A stretch of 55,137 nt of DNA from Flavobacteriales bacterium (GCA_021296215.1 JAGWBA010000006.1:1-55137), one strand, 5' to 3'. Shown: positions 44,748 to 54,253, numbered from the stretch's first letter. A program made the numbers and translations. The notes: generated by a model not told the origin, from the letters alone.

Positions 44748-47700
44748 ATGACAATTTATCGCTTTTTGCTGTGCATGTTCCTCATGTTCACGGGAGGGCA
44801 GGTCTTTGCCCAGTACATGTTAGACGGGAATATATACACCGGTTCGGAGCTTATTAGAACCGGAATCCAATCCTACGACGAAGGAGAATATGAAGAAGCT
44901 CTGGAGCTCTTCAACATGATCAATCCCGGAGACTCATCTTACACACGGGCTCGTTATGAGGCCATGCTAACTTACAATGCACTAGAGGATTATGAAACGG
45001 CCGTCATGATCGGTATGGAGGAGATCCATAAAGAAAGTGATGAACCCAACATCTATCAACTCACCGGCTCTTGTTTGGATGAACTTGAGCGGTACGATGA
45101 AGCACGGGAGATCTTTGAGATCGGCATCAAACGCTATCCTGAAAATGCAATGATTCGGTTGAATTATGCGACGTCGTTCGAAATGACCGATGAATACGAA
45201 AAAGCCTTGGAGATCTACCAAGACCTCCTTCGCCGCAATCCCATGTTTGCCTCTGGCCATCGACGTCTGGGTGACCTGTGTACTCGAGAGGGTCGCATTA
45301 CTCAAGCTATGATTTGTTACACAACGGCCTTGGTATTTGAGTTAGACGCATCGGTGTCTTTCCCCTTGGTGGTGCGCATGGACGAACTTGCACAGATGGC
45401 ATATGACGAATATGGGACCTCGGATCAAACGTCGGTTGAACCCGAGTACGAAAGGGTCGATCGCCTTCTCGAAAGCCAAGTAGCTCAGAACCGTCAGTAT
45501 AAATCAGGGGCGAAGACCGTATTCCCGATCACGGAAGCAATACACTTGACCATTAACGAGGTGGCCAAATTGCCCAAGTCGAATGGTTTCTGGGGAGACT
45601 ATTATCACGATTTCGTCGAACTCATGGCGGCCGAGAAATACAAACTCCTTTCTCTGTTGACCATCAATAGTTCCGGGCTGGAAAGCATTCAAAAGCAGGT
45701 CAATAAGAACACGAACAAGCTCGTGGAGCTTCGCACACGGCTTGCCAACGAATTTATTTCGATGCACGAGGTTTATCCCGTAGAAGTTAATGGTGAAATG
45801 ATCGATATGACTACTAGGTTTGACGGCCAATCGGATTACGTCATTGCTCGAGGTGAATTAGATCGCGATGGTACCATGAACGGATACTGGCAGTACTTTT
45901 ATAGAGATGGGGCTTTACTGTCTGAATCGCAGTTCATAGATGGCAAACCCGATGGCGATCTAATCTTCTATCGCAAGTATCACGACACCTTAAGGATCCA
46001 ACATTTTGAGGACCAAGAATTGAATGGTGAATGGAAGGAATTCTACCCGAATGGAGTAATAAGTATATCTTCAATGTACAGGGATGGAAAAAAACACGGC
46101 CCTGAGAAAGAGTACTATCCAAACGGTTCTCTGCAAAGCGAAGTGGAAGCTGTTGACGGAACCTATGACGGAGAGGTCACAGAATACTTTGCATTCGGGC
46201 AGATCGAGTACATTTATGCGCGTGACATGGGAGTGTTTCAGGGAAAGTTTGAAGAGTTCTATGCCGACAGCTCGCTGTACCTCGAGTTCGATGTCACGGA
46301 CAATTACATCAACGGCAAAAGACTTCAGTATGCGTATAACGGGCAGCTCGTTGATCAGCAGGTGTACATCGATGGAAAATCCAACGGACCTTTCACTACC
46401 TATTACTCGACCGGTGAAAAGCGTTCTGAAGGAAGAGCGGCCGATGATGAATACGAAGGCGTGATCGATAATTTTGATGTCTTTGGAAAATTGATCTCAA
46501 AAGAAAGCTATAGCGGCGGTGAGCAAGACGGCGTATCACAATACTTCCGAGGTGACGGCAGCCTGTATTGCAAACAGGAACACAAAGAAGGAGCATTACA
46601 AACCCTCGTGTTTTTCGATGAAAACGAAGAAGTCATAAATCGCTATAATACCGGACGACGACAAGTTGAGGTGAGTATTCTCGATGAAAATGGCGAAGTG
46701 ATTTCCCAGGGATTATTTGAGAACGGAAAAAGAACGGGTACGTGGGAGTTCTTCGAAGATGGTGTCCTAAGCTCGATCGGAAATTACCGGGATGGCGAAC
46801 TGGAAGGAGAATACATCGAGTACCACTCCAATGGAATGGTCGCTAGTCGGCACTCGAATTCAGAAGGTAGCGCTGAAGGTCCTGGATCGAAATATTACGT
46901 TCACGGAGTACTCGCCGATTCTGGATTGTATCGGGGCGGCGACAAACAGGGAGAGTGGAGGTCGTACTACCCCGATGGATCATTGAGCTCCGTGGGCTGG
47001 TACGAGGATGGCAAGGTTTACGGGTTCAATGAATCGTATTGGCCCAATGGGAATATTAAAGAAGAGTGGCTCTATGAAGAGGACCGCCTCAATGGATTGA
47101 TCAGTTACGACACCTTGGGGAGCCCCATTGACACATCGAAATTATCCCATGGCGATGGATTGCTCACTGGATACTACTCGAATGGAAAGCCATCATTGGA
47201 ATATGAAATAATAAATGGTGGCACGCATGGTAGGAGTGCAACTTACTACCCCAATGAACAAATTCAGCTCAAAGTTGATCAATTAAGCAATTCGAATCAC
47301 GGAGCATTGACCTTTTACAATCCAATGGGTGAGATCGAGAGTACCGCTGAAAACGTTTTGGGCAGAAGGTCAGGAGAGCGAATCACTTATTACCCTTCTA
47401 GAAAAGTCGAAGAAACTGCAACCTATTTAGACAATGTTGTACACGGCCCCACTACTGAATACCACTCCAATGGTCAAGAGTTCAGAACGAGAAACTTCGT
47501 TTTAGGAAGACCACATGGTGAAAATACATGGTATGCGCCAACCGGAGAGATCATGTATATAAAGCATTACTACGAAGGCGTATTTGTTGGCTATCAGTAC
47601 GAAAAGAGTCCTGGGGTATTGAGCGATACAATTTGGATGGAAAACGAATCGGGAAAAGTAGTTTGTTACTATGCCAACAGTCAAGTATCTCTTGAATCGG

Positions 47701-48032
47701 AGTACAAATTCGGCAGCAACGTGGGAGAGATCAAAGCTTACCATCCCGACGGGTCATTGATGTACAGCAAAAAATGCGATGGATATGGCCTGTGGCAGGG
47801 AGTTTCAGAAGATTACTACCCGAACGGAAATATCCGAATGCGCAAAAACTACAAGGACGGTGTCGAGCATGGTCTAATCGAATTCTTTTACGAGAACGGG
47901 CAACCCTATATCAAGCGCACTGAATACTATGGTTATACCCACGGCGAAAAAATCTACTACGATATGCAAGGTAATAAGGTGATCACGTTGTACTTTGTAA
48001 TGAATGAAATCGTCGGATATGAGAATCACTAA
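44748..48032 (+). CDS. Secreted TPR and MORN-variant repeat protein
   Basis: A 1094-aa protein from ATG 44748 (signal peptide FLLCMFLMFTGGQVFAQ); the in-frame ATG 44700 lies in the terminator. Residues about 30-200 form TPR-like helical repeats (YDEGEYEEALELFNMINPG, YDEAREIFEIGIKRYPENA, YEKALEIYQDLLRRNPMFA). From about 370 to the end come roughly twenty MORN-variant (YwqK-type) repeats of the form G.WKEFYPNG...S...Y.DGK.HG. No T9SS sorting domain is seen, so it likely stays in the periplasm or outer membrane. Function unknown; a scaffold for peptidoglycan or surface assembly is possible. It overlaps the next gene by 14 nt. Confidence 0.82.
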   Translation: MTIYRFLLCMFLMFTGGQVFAQYMLDGNIYTGSELIRTGIQSYDEGEYEEALELFNMINPGDSSYTRARYEAMLTYNALEDYETAVMIGMEEIHKESDEPNIYQLTGSCLDELERYDEAREIFEIGIKRYPENAMIRLNYATSFEMTDEYEKALEIYQDLLRRNPMFASGHRRLGDLCTREGRITQAMICYTTALVFELDASVSFPLVVRMDELAQMAYDEYGTSDQTSVEPEYERVDRLLESQVAQNRQYKSGAKTVFPITEAIHLTINEVAKLPKSNGFWGDYYHDFVELMAAEKYKLLSLLTINSSGLESIQKQVNKNTNKLVELRTRLANEFISMHEVYPVEVNGEMIDMTTRFDGQSDYVIARGELDRDGTMNGYWQYFYRDGALLSESQFIDGKPDGDLIFYRKYHDTLRIQHFEDQELNGEWKEFYPNGVISISSMYRDGKKHGPEKEYYPNGSLQSEVEAVDGTYDGEVTEYFAFGQIEYIYARDMGVFQGKFEEFYADSSLYLEFDVTDNYINGKRLQYAYNGQLVDQQVYIDGKSNGPFTTYYSTGEKRSEGRAADDEYEGVIDNFDVFGKLISKESYSGGEQDGVSQYFRGDGSLYCKQEHKEGALQTLVFFDENEEVINRYNTGRRQVEVSILDENGEVISQGLFENGKRTGTWEFFEDGVLSSIGNYRDGELEGEYIEYHSNGMVASRHSNSEGSAEGPGSKYYVHGVLADSGLYRGGDKQGEWRSYYPDGSLSSVGWYEDGKVYGFNESYWPNGNIKEEWLYEEDRLNGLISYDTLGSPIDTSKLSHGDGLLTGYYSNGKPSLEYEIINGGTHGRSATYYPNEQIQLKVDQLSNSNHGALTFYNPMGEIESTAENVLGRRSGERITYYPSRKVEETATYLDNVVHGPTTEYHSNGQEFRTRNFVLGRPHGENTWYAPTGEIMYIKHYYEGVFVGYQYEKSPGVLSDTIWMENESGKVVCYYANSQVSLESEYKFGSNVGEIKAYHPDGSLMYSKKCDGYGLWQGVSEDYYPNGNIRMRKNYKDGVEHGLIEFFYENGQPYIKRTEYYGYTHGEKIYYDMQGNKVITLYFVMNEIVGYENH

Positions 48033-49953
48033 GGGAATACTCACCTTCACCTTGTTGACCCCGCTTTTGATTTGGGCGCAAAAGCCGAATGAGCTCATTG
48101 AACAGTATTCTACTAAATACCCGGGTCAAGCTCAAGTGGGACTTCAGTTGCACGAAAAGGTGGAGTTTTATTTTGAGGACGACCAGCTAATCGGTAAACA
48201 CACGGTCAAAGAAACCGACCTACATCTTGAAGCACCCCCTTCTGCCTTGCAAATCAGGAGTTTGTACAGCTCTGGCTTTCGTCAAATGACTGAATGGGAC
48301 GCTTATGCATTGAATCCAAAGTCGGAATCAAAATACAAAAAGCTTCCCGTGAAAGTATCGAAAGAGTATGACGACAGCGACCGTTCCATTTTTCACGATG
48401 ACCTTAAGGTAACGCAGCTCGAATTCAATGAATTGACACGCGGGAGTCAAACACACGTAGCCAGTGCATACGCTTTGAACGACATGCACCTGCTTCCTTC
48501 CTTCCGAATTAATCCTTTTATGCCCGTTGAGGACATGGTCTTCGAGATCGTTTCCCCAGAGGAAGTCGAGCTTATCATTAACTTGTACGCATTCGATGGG
48601 GTTGAGTACAGGGTTGATGAAGACACAAAAGGAAGCAATCGTATTCTCCGATATATTGTAACCGAGGCACCCAGAGTTCAATTCGAATCGAATGGCCCTC
48701 CGGTCCGATACTACACCCCTACTATTCATGTACGAGTTGCAGGTTACAGCGATGGGAAAGGCGAACAGCAATTCGTTCTGCGAAACACCGACGATCTTCA
48801 TAGCTGGTATTGCGGCTTTCTGGCAGAATCGGCTAAAGGTGAAGATCTTGATCGAATCAAGGAATTAGCGGACTCCATCACTGCAGGCATTACCAATCCC
48901 AACGAACAGGCCCGTATGATCTTTGAATGGGTACAACAAAATATCCGATATGTGGCCATCGAAGACGGATACAACGGATACATTCCGGACAGAGCAATAT
49001 CTGTATGCGACCGTAGATTTGGCGATTGCAAAGGCTTGAGCAATTTGCTGGTCGCTCTACTCCGCTCCAAGGATATCACAGCACATCACGTATGGGTTGG
49101 CACTAGCGACATCCCTTACTCTTACGAAGAATTCGCCTCCCCAGCGGTCGATAATCATATGATCGCCCAGGTAGAGCTACCCGATACTTCTTACTTCCTC
49201 GACGCAACCAGTCCTTACATTCCTTTCGGATACCCTTCGCAATTCACACAAGGGCAGGAGGCTTTCGTTGATCTCGATTGTAAAGACTATCGCATTGAAC
49301 TTATTCCAACCCCAAAACCCGAACTGAATGCATTAATCGATTCGGTGTGGACTCATATAGAAGGCGGAGTGCTTTCGGGAAAAGGAAAGCTAACCGTTAG
49401 AGGTTATCAGCGTGGGCATTTTGAGAACCTTTTGGAAGGAGCCAACGAAAGACGGAAAAGGAAGATCTTTCGCAGCTTACTCGAAAAAGGTTCCAACAAG
49501 TTCATGTTGGACACCCTCTATTTTGAGAACTTAGATGACCGCACTAAATCCTTGATCGTCCACTACACCTTCGACCTCCCTAATCACGCTTTACAAATGG
49601 ACGATGAAACGATCGTGAATATGAGTATCGAAGAGGTATTCAGCAAGGAGGCTCCAGAACCAGATCGCGAAGTAGGTCTGAGCTTTAAGTTTTTGGCTCA
49701 ATACCGAATGGTACACATTCTAGACATTGAAAAGTGGGAAATCGACTACCTGCCGGAGGCCACGGATTTTACGAACTCGACCGGTCGGTATAAAAGCAAC
49801 TACTCTGTGGTTGGCAATAAACTCATATACGACCAACAGCTCGATCAATACCAATTGATGGTATCGACCGAAGACCTCAATCAATACACTGATCTGGCCA
49901 ATACGATTTCTAACAGCCTTAGACAACAAATCATCATCAAACCCAATCCATGA
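48019..49953 (+). CDS. DUF3857 transglutaminase-like protein (intact triad)
   Basis: A 644-aa protein with a signal peptide (LTFTLLTPLLIWAQ) from ATG 48019. The N-terminal DUF3857 beta-sandwich is followed by a transglutaminase/protease-like core with Cys in RRFGDCKG, His in VDNHMIAQVEL and Asp in FLDATSPY, the full expected triad. A C-terminal beta region (DUF2569/3858-like) follows. Such proteins are common, uncharacterised envelope proteins in Bacteroidota. Likely works with the flanking TPR-MORN and paralogous proteins, whose genes overlap it at both ends. Confidence 0.87.
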   Translation: MRITKGILTFTLLTPLLIWAQKPNELIEQYSTKYPGQAQVGLQLHEKVEFYFEDDQLIGKHTVKETDLHLEAPPSALQIRSLYSSGFRQMTEWDAYALNPKSESKYKKLPVKVSKEYDDSDRSIFHDDLKVTQLEFNELTRGSQTHVASAYALNDMHLLPSFRINPFMPVEDMVFEIVSPEEVELIINLYAFDGVEYRVDEDTKGSNRILRYIVTEAPRVQFESNGPPVRYYTPTIHVRVAGYSDGKGEQQFVLRNTDDLHSWYCGFLAESAKGEDLDRIKELADSITAGITNPNEQARMIFEWVQQNIRYVAIEDGYNGYIPDRAISVCDRRFGDCKGLSNLLVALLRSKDITAHHVWVGTSDIPYSYEEFASPAVDNHMIAQVELPDTSYFLDATSPYIPFGYPSQFTQGQEAFVDLDCKDYRIELIPTPKPELNALIDSVWTHIEGGVLSGKGKLTVRGYQRGHFENLLEGANERRKRKIFRSLLEKGSNKFMLDTLYFENLDDRTKSLIVHYTFDLPNHALQMDDETIVNMSIEEVFSKEAPEPDREVGLSFKFLAQYRMVHILDIEKWEIDYLPEATDFTNSTGRYKSNYSVVGNKLIYDQQLDQYQLMVSTEDLNQYTDLANTISNSLRQQIIIKPNP

Positions 49954-51914
49954 AAAAAGCTACAATACTTGGGATCGCCTTGATTTCCGGTTCGCTCACA
50001 TTCGCTCAAAAATACCTTGATGAAATTTCGTTTTGGAAGGTACAGCCAAAATACGACGAAATTTACGCTACCATTGATGATCCCGAGGAAGAGCTGGTTA
50101 TGGTCGATTATGAAATTCAGATCGAGCAGGTCTATGAAGACGATCGATTGAATCAATATCGTCTAGTTCACAAACAGGTTTACGTAAACAGTCTGGATGC
50201 TATTGATGCTTATAACAAGATCTTTTTGCCCGTTCGGGACAAGCAGGATTTGATACGATTCAACGCTCGTGTGATATCGCCGGACGGTTCCGTAAAGCGC
50301 CTTGGAAAGGCCGATGTACAAAACTCCACGAACGAAGACGAAGAAGAAGTGACCTACTTTGCGCTTGAAGGAGTGGAAATGGCGAGTATCATCGAGTATT
50401 ACTATTTCCTTCAAACAGCTGTGCAAACGAATATGGTCTACAGCTTTCGAGATGATTACCCCTGTGAACGGTTCTTCTTTGAACATATTTCTCCCGAAAA
50501 CCTGGTGTATGAGTCCAGCGTTTTTGCAGGTGCCCCGATGCCTGTCCGCGACACCTTGCCCGATGGTGCTTTTTCGCTCTCGAGTGAGCAATTCGATTTA
50601 GAAGCACTGCACAATGAAACATCGAGCAACCGAGAGCGACACAACCCCACTTTGATTTTGCAGCTGAACGAGAATCTTTCCACCGGGGCAAAAAACATCT
50701 TCTCCTATTCTCAAATCAGTCAGAACGTCTACGCGAACTTCAATAGAGACCTTAAGGGGCGTGTTGAGAAAAAGCTCAGTAAATTCCTGAAAACGATTGA
50801 TTATGAAAGCGAGCCCACACAGCAAGATCGCATTTGGCTGATCGAAAACGCATTCAAATCGGAGCACACCATTCTAGGCATAAATGACGACCGCCTTGAA
50901 GATATCGAGTTCATATTCGACAACGGTGTGGCCAACGACGAAGGAACGGCACTTGTCCTTTACCGACTTTACAAACTCGCCGGCATTCCCGTTGAGCTCC
51001 TTATCACCTCGGATCGATTCTTGCTGCCCTTCCAAAAGGATATTGAATCGGCGACATTCCTGCGCGACTTTCTCCTCTACCTCCCCGAAGTGGATGGTTA
51101 CCTCGATCCGGGAAACAACTTTTCGCGATTTCCGTTGGTCAGCGACTCACACATCTTCAACTACGGCCTCTTTATCATGGAAGTCTCAGCCGGAGACATT
51201 ACGACCGGTGTAGACCGCATTGAAATGATCAAAGTTCCCGAGGATACGGTGAGTAACCATAAAATGGTCGTGAGTGCCGCAATTCGGTCGGATCGCGCCA
51301 CCGTGGATGTAAACTCGTATCAAGAATTCACCGGCTACTCTGCGATGGGCCTACAGGGCTCTCTGAAGTTCATGGACGAAGAGGAGCAGGAGGAATTCAG
51401 AACCGATCTACTCAGCAACTTCTATCAGGACGCAAAGGAGCCGAATGTCATCTTCCGAAATGGTGGCCCCGAAAACTTCATGAAGAAACCATTCATCATG
51501 GAAGCTTCCTTTAACGCCCCTGATCTTCTACAATTGGCCGGAAACAAGATCATTCTGAATGCCGGAGAGCTCATTGGCCCACAGGCCGAAATGTATCAGG
51601 AAGAAAAGCGACAATTGCCGATCGAAACCGAGCATTGCCGCATGTACGAGCGCACACTCGAGATCGAAATACCCGAAGGTTACGAGCCCAGCAATCTCGA
51701 TGATCTCAATATCCATGTGGTGCCAGAAGGCATTAGCGGTGAGCAATTCGGGTTTATTTCGGAGTATCGGCTCAAAGGAAATACCATCATCGTAGACATA
51801 TACGAGTACTACAAGACCATTGACTGTCCGCTCGATCGGTACGACGAGTACGTGGCCGTGATCAACGCCGCCGCAGATTTCAACAAAGTAGCGCTCGTCT
51901 TTGAACCAAAGTGA
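49950..51914 (+). CDS. DUF3857 transglutaminase-like paralogue lacking the catalytic Cys
   Basis: A 654-aa paralogue with a signal peptide (LGIALISGSLTFAQ). The DUF3857 half is present (e.g. YRLVHKQVYVNSLDAID). In the transglutaminase half, the GDCKG of the upstream paralogue aligns with ANDEG, so the nucleophile Cys is replaced by Asp and the His position is also not recognisable. It is therefore probably a pseudo-enzyme acting as partner or scaffold. The start overlaps the active paralogue as ATGA and the end overlaps the methyltransferase as TGATG. Confidence 0.78.
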   Translation: MKKATILGIALISGSLTFAQKYLDEISFWKVQPKYDEIYATIDDPEEELVMVDYEIQIEQVYEDDRLNQYRLVHKQVYVNSLDAIDAYNKIFLPVRDKQDLIRFNARVISPDGSVKRLGKADVQNSTNEDEEEVTYFALEGVEMASIIEYYYFLQTAVQTNMVYSFRDDYPCERFFFEHISPENLVYESSVFAGAPMPVRDTLPDGAFSLSSEQFDLEALHNETSSNRERHNPTLILQLNENLSTGAKNIFSYSQISQNVYANFNRDLKGRVEKKLSKFLKTIDYESEPTQQDRIWLIENAFKSEHTILGINDDRLEDIEFIFDNGVANDEGTALVLYRLYKLAGIPVELLITSDRFLLPFQKDIESATFLRDFLLYLPEVDGYLDPGNNFSRFPLVSDSHIFNYGLFIMEVSAGDITTGVDRIEMIKVPEDTVSNHKMVVSAAIRSDRATVDVNSYQEFTGYSAMGLQGSLKFMDEEEQEEFRTDLLSNFYQDAKEPNVIFRNGGPENFMKKPFIMEASFNAPDLLQLAGNKIILNAGELIGPQAEMYQEEKRQLPIETEHCRMYERTLEIEIPEGYEPSNLDDLNIHVVPEGISGEQFGFISEYRLKGNTIIVDIYEYYKTIDCPLDRYDEYVAVINAAADFNKVALVFEPK

Positions 51915-52509
51915 TGCAGGATTTCTGGAATGAGCGGTACGCCGAGGAGGGGTTTCCCTATGGCAAAGAGCCCAACGAGTTTTTGAAGCTTCGTTTGCGC
52001 GGCCTCTCGGCCGGAAAGGTTCTTTTCCCCGCCGAGGGTGAAGGCCGTAATGCTGTTTATGCCGCTTCCCTTGGCTGGAACGCTTGGGCCTTCGACTACA
52101 GCTCAAGCGGACGAAAAAAGGCAATGTCGCTCGCTTCAGAAAGATCAGTAGATCTCGTCTATGAGAACTTCTCGTACCAGGAGTTGCCCAACGATTGGCG
52201 CGATTTCGACCTCATCACGCTCATTTATGCCCACATGCCCGACCCGCTTCGAGAAGAAATTCATCCGAGACTTGCGGACCGATTGGTACCGGAGTCCTGA
52301 TCATACTGGAAGCCTTCAATCCCGACCAAATCGGTCGGTCGAGCGGAGGCCCACAAAACGAATCGCTCCTCTATACTCCTGAAAAATTGAGCTCCGATTT
52401 TTCAGCGCTCACCGAAGAGCTCTGTGAAACGCAGGTCGTGCATCTGGCCGAAGGCCAATATCATAAAGGAGAAGCTGCGGTGATCAGATACATAGGACAA
52501 AAAGCGTAA
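51914..52509 (+). pseudogene. Frameshifted SAM-dependent methyltransferase
   Basis: From ATG 51914 the frame encodes a class I methyltransferase (QDFWNERYAEEGFPYGKEPN, then VLFPAEGEGRNAVYAASLGW, a SAM-binding glycine motif) of the kind often labelled tellurite-resistance or thiopurine-methyltransferase-like. It stops at TGA 52298-52300. The family continues in the +1-shifted frame as GVLIILEAFNPDQIG to 52509. Adding one G in the GG at 52291-52292 restores VPGVLIILEAFNP. A single-base deletion, real or from assembly. Confidence 0.8.
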
Positions 52510-52529
52510 TTTGACGGAAATTCCAAGTC

Positions 52530-53096
52530 ATGGCTTTTGACGAACACCTTGCGGAACGAATCAGGCAATCACTTCAGCAGCGATCCACCTCCTACATTGA
52601 AAAGAAAATGTTCGGTGGGCTCTGTTTTATGGTCGATGACAAAATGTGCATTGGGGTCGTAAAGAACGAACTGATGGCGCGGGTAACTCCAAATGAAGAC
52701 AGCATCTGGCTTGGAATGCCGGGCACCCGAATGATGGATTTCACCGGAAAGTCCATGAAGGGCTTTTACTTCGTTTCGCCCGAAGGCGTGGATCAGCAGG
52801 AGCACCTCGACCGGTGGGTCGACGCCTGCTTGGATTTTAATCCGATCGCTAAATCCAACAAACAAAGAAGAAATGAGGATCGGAATCGATGCGTACATCG
52901 ACCGTTGCATATCGATCGACAACGACGAAAGAGCCTACTTCCACTCTATTCTGAAGCCGCGAAAATTCGCGAAGAAAGAGCATTTACTCAAAGCCGGCGA
53001 GATCCGCGATTGGGAAGCCTTCGTAGAAAAGGGCTGTCTCCGCGTATACTACCTCGACGAAAATGGTGGAGAGGTCAACCTCATGTTCGCCATTGA
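52530..53096 (+). CDS. TfoX/Sxy N-terminal domain protein with shifted tail
   Basis: Residues 1-110 are a complete TfoX N-terminal domain: YIEKKMFGGLCFMVDDKM, MGFY-like GFYFVSPEG, and LDRWVDACLDFNPIAKS. The domain normally ends a few lysines later. Here reading continues for about 75 basic, low-quality residues that overlap the next gene. If one A is restored near 52860, the protein ends as KSNKTKKK with a TGA at 52874-52876 that overlaps the ATG of the Crp gene as ATGA. I regard that as the ancestral end (115 aa). TfoX/Sxy proteins regulate competence in some proteobacteria; the role of this stand-alone N-domain is unknown. Confidence 0.72.
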   Translation: MAFDEHLAERIRQSLQQRSTSYIEKKMFGGLCFMVDDKMCIGVVKNELMARVTPNEDSIWLGMPGTRMMDFTGKSMKGFYFVSPEGVDQQEHLDRWVDACLDFNPIAKSNKQRRNEDRNRCVHRPLHIDRQRRKSLLPLYSEAAKIREERAFTQSRRDPRLGSLRRKGLSPRILPRRKWWRGQPHVRH

Positions 53097-53448
53097 AGAT
53101 TGGTGGGTCAGCGATTTAGCTTCCAAGATCGAGCGGCGTCCGGCCGAGTTCTACATCGAAGCTCTGGATGATACTGAAGTGCTGATGATCAAGGTCGAGG
53201 ATAAAAATGAGTTGTATCGGAGAATACCCGTATTCGAAAGCCTTTTTCGCCAACTTCTGGAACGCGCCCTGAGCACCCTACAACACCGTTTCGTAACGAC
53301 CGTTGCCAAACCGGCCGAAGAGCGTTACGAGGAGTTCTTGCGTCGCTATCCAGACATCCCCAACCGCGTGAGCCAAAAACACATCGCTGCCTATTTGGGC
53401 ATCACGCCTGAGTTCTTGAGCAAGATCCGCCACCGACGTATCCAGTAG
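52873..53448 (+). CDS. Crp/Fnr-family transcription regulator
   Basis: A 191-aa regulator. The cNMP-binding beta-roll covers residues 15-125 (FAKKEHLLKAGEIRDWEAFV, LRVYYLDENGGEVNLMFAIE), lacking the classic Arg/Glu cAMP-contact set by eye, so the ligand is unclear. A dimerisation helix leads to a C-terminal helix-turn-helix (VSQKHIAAYLGITPEFLSKI). It has no Cys cluster for Fe-S sensing. Placed before the pirin and nitroreductase genes, it may control redox genes. Its start overlaps the restored TfoX stop. Confidence 0.88.
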   Translation: MRIGIDAYIDRCISIDNDERAYFHSILKPRKFAKKEHLLKAGEIRDWEAFVEKGCLRVYYLDENGGEVNLMFAIEDWWVSDLASKIERRPAEFYIEALDDTEVLMIKVEDKNELYRRIPVFESLFRQLLERALSTLQHRFVTTVAKPAEERYEEFLRRYPDIPNRVSQKHIAAYLGITPEFLSKIRHRRIQ

Positions 53449-53520
53449 CGTTCTTGTTCTATTTCAATGCAGGGCGTCCGTCGACTTCGGAACTTTGCAT
53501 AGAAACTTAACTCATACGTT

Positions 53521-54251
53521 ATGGATACTGCAACCAAGACCCGATATATATTACATCGCGCCGATTCGCGCGGACACGCCAACCACGGTTGGCTCAATAC
53601 ACACCACGCCTTTATCTTTGCGAACTACTATGATCCCGATCGCATGGGATTCGGCGTGCTTCGCGTACTCAACGACGATGAAGTTCAACCCGGAATGGGC
53701 TTTGGAACTCATCCGCACGAGAATATGGAGATCATTTCGATTCCACTCGAAGGGGATTTGCGTCACCGCGACAGCATGGGCACCGATGGCGTCATCAAAG
53801 AAGGCGATGTGCAGGTGATGAGCGCCGGAACGGGAATTTAACACAGCGAACTCAACGCCAATCGCGAGAAGGTGGTGAAGTTCCTGCAGATTTGGGTATT
53901 CCCCCGAGAGAGCAACGTATTGCCGCTGTACGACCAGATCACACTCGACCCATCGGCCCGCGAGGGCCAATTCCAACAAATTCTGAGTTCGAATGCCGAC
54001 GACGAAGGAGTATGGATCCACCAAGACGCTTGGTTTCATCTCGGGAAGTTCAACCGAGAACAAGGTGAGCGATATGAGGTTAAAAAACTGGAAACGGTAT
54101 TTATGCCTTCGTGATCGAAGGTAAAGTGTCGATCGACGGGCATGATTTGGCCCGACGCGATGGGCTCGCGATAGAAGGAGCCCAAGAAATTGCCGTAACT
54201 TCGCACACTGATGGTGCGGAAGTGTTACTTATGGAAGTGCCAATGCGATAA
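53521..54251 (+). pseudogene. Broken pirin-family protein
   Basis: A bicupin pirin (quercetin 2,3-dioxygenase-like) with two lesions. The first cupin has THPHENMEIISIPLEG with two metal-binding His. TAA at 53839-53841 replaces the residue (normally Tyr/Val/Leu) just before HSE, which carries the other two metal ligands. The same frame then continues (FLQIWVFPRESNVLPLYDQI) until a run of six A (54082-54087). There the frame shifts and resumes as TGNGIYAFVIEGKVSIDGHD to a stop at 54249-54251. Original length about 243 aa. As it stands, the product is 106 aa and cannot bind iron normally. Confidence 0.85.
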
Positions 54252-54253
54252 AC

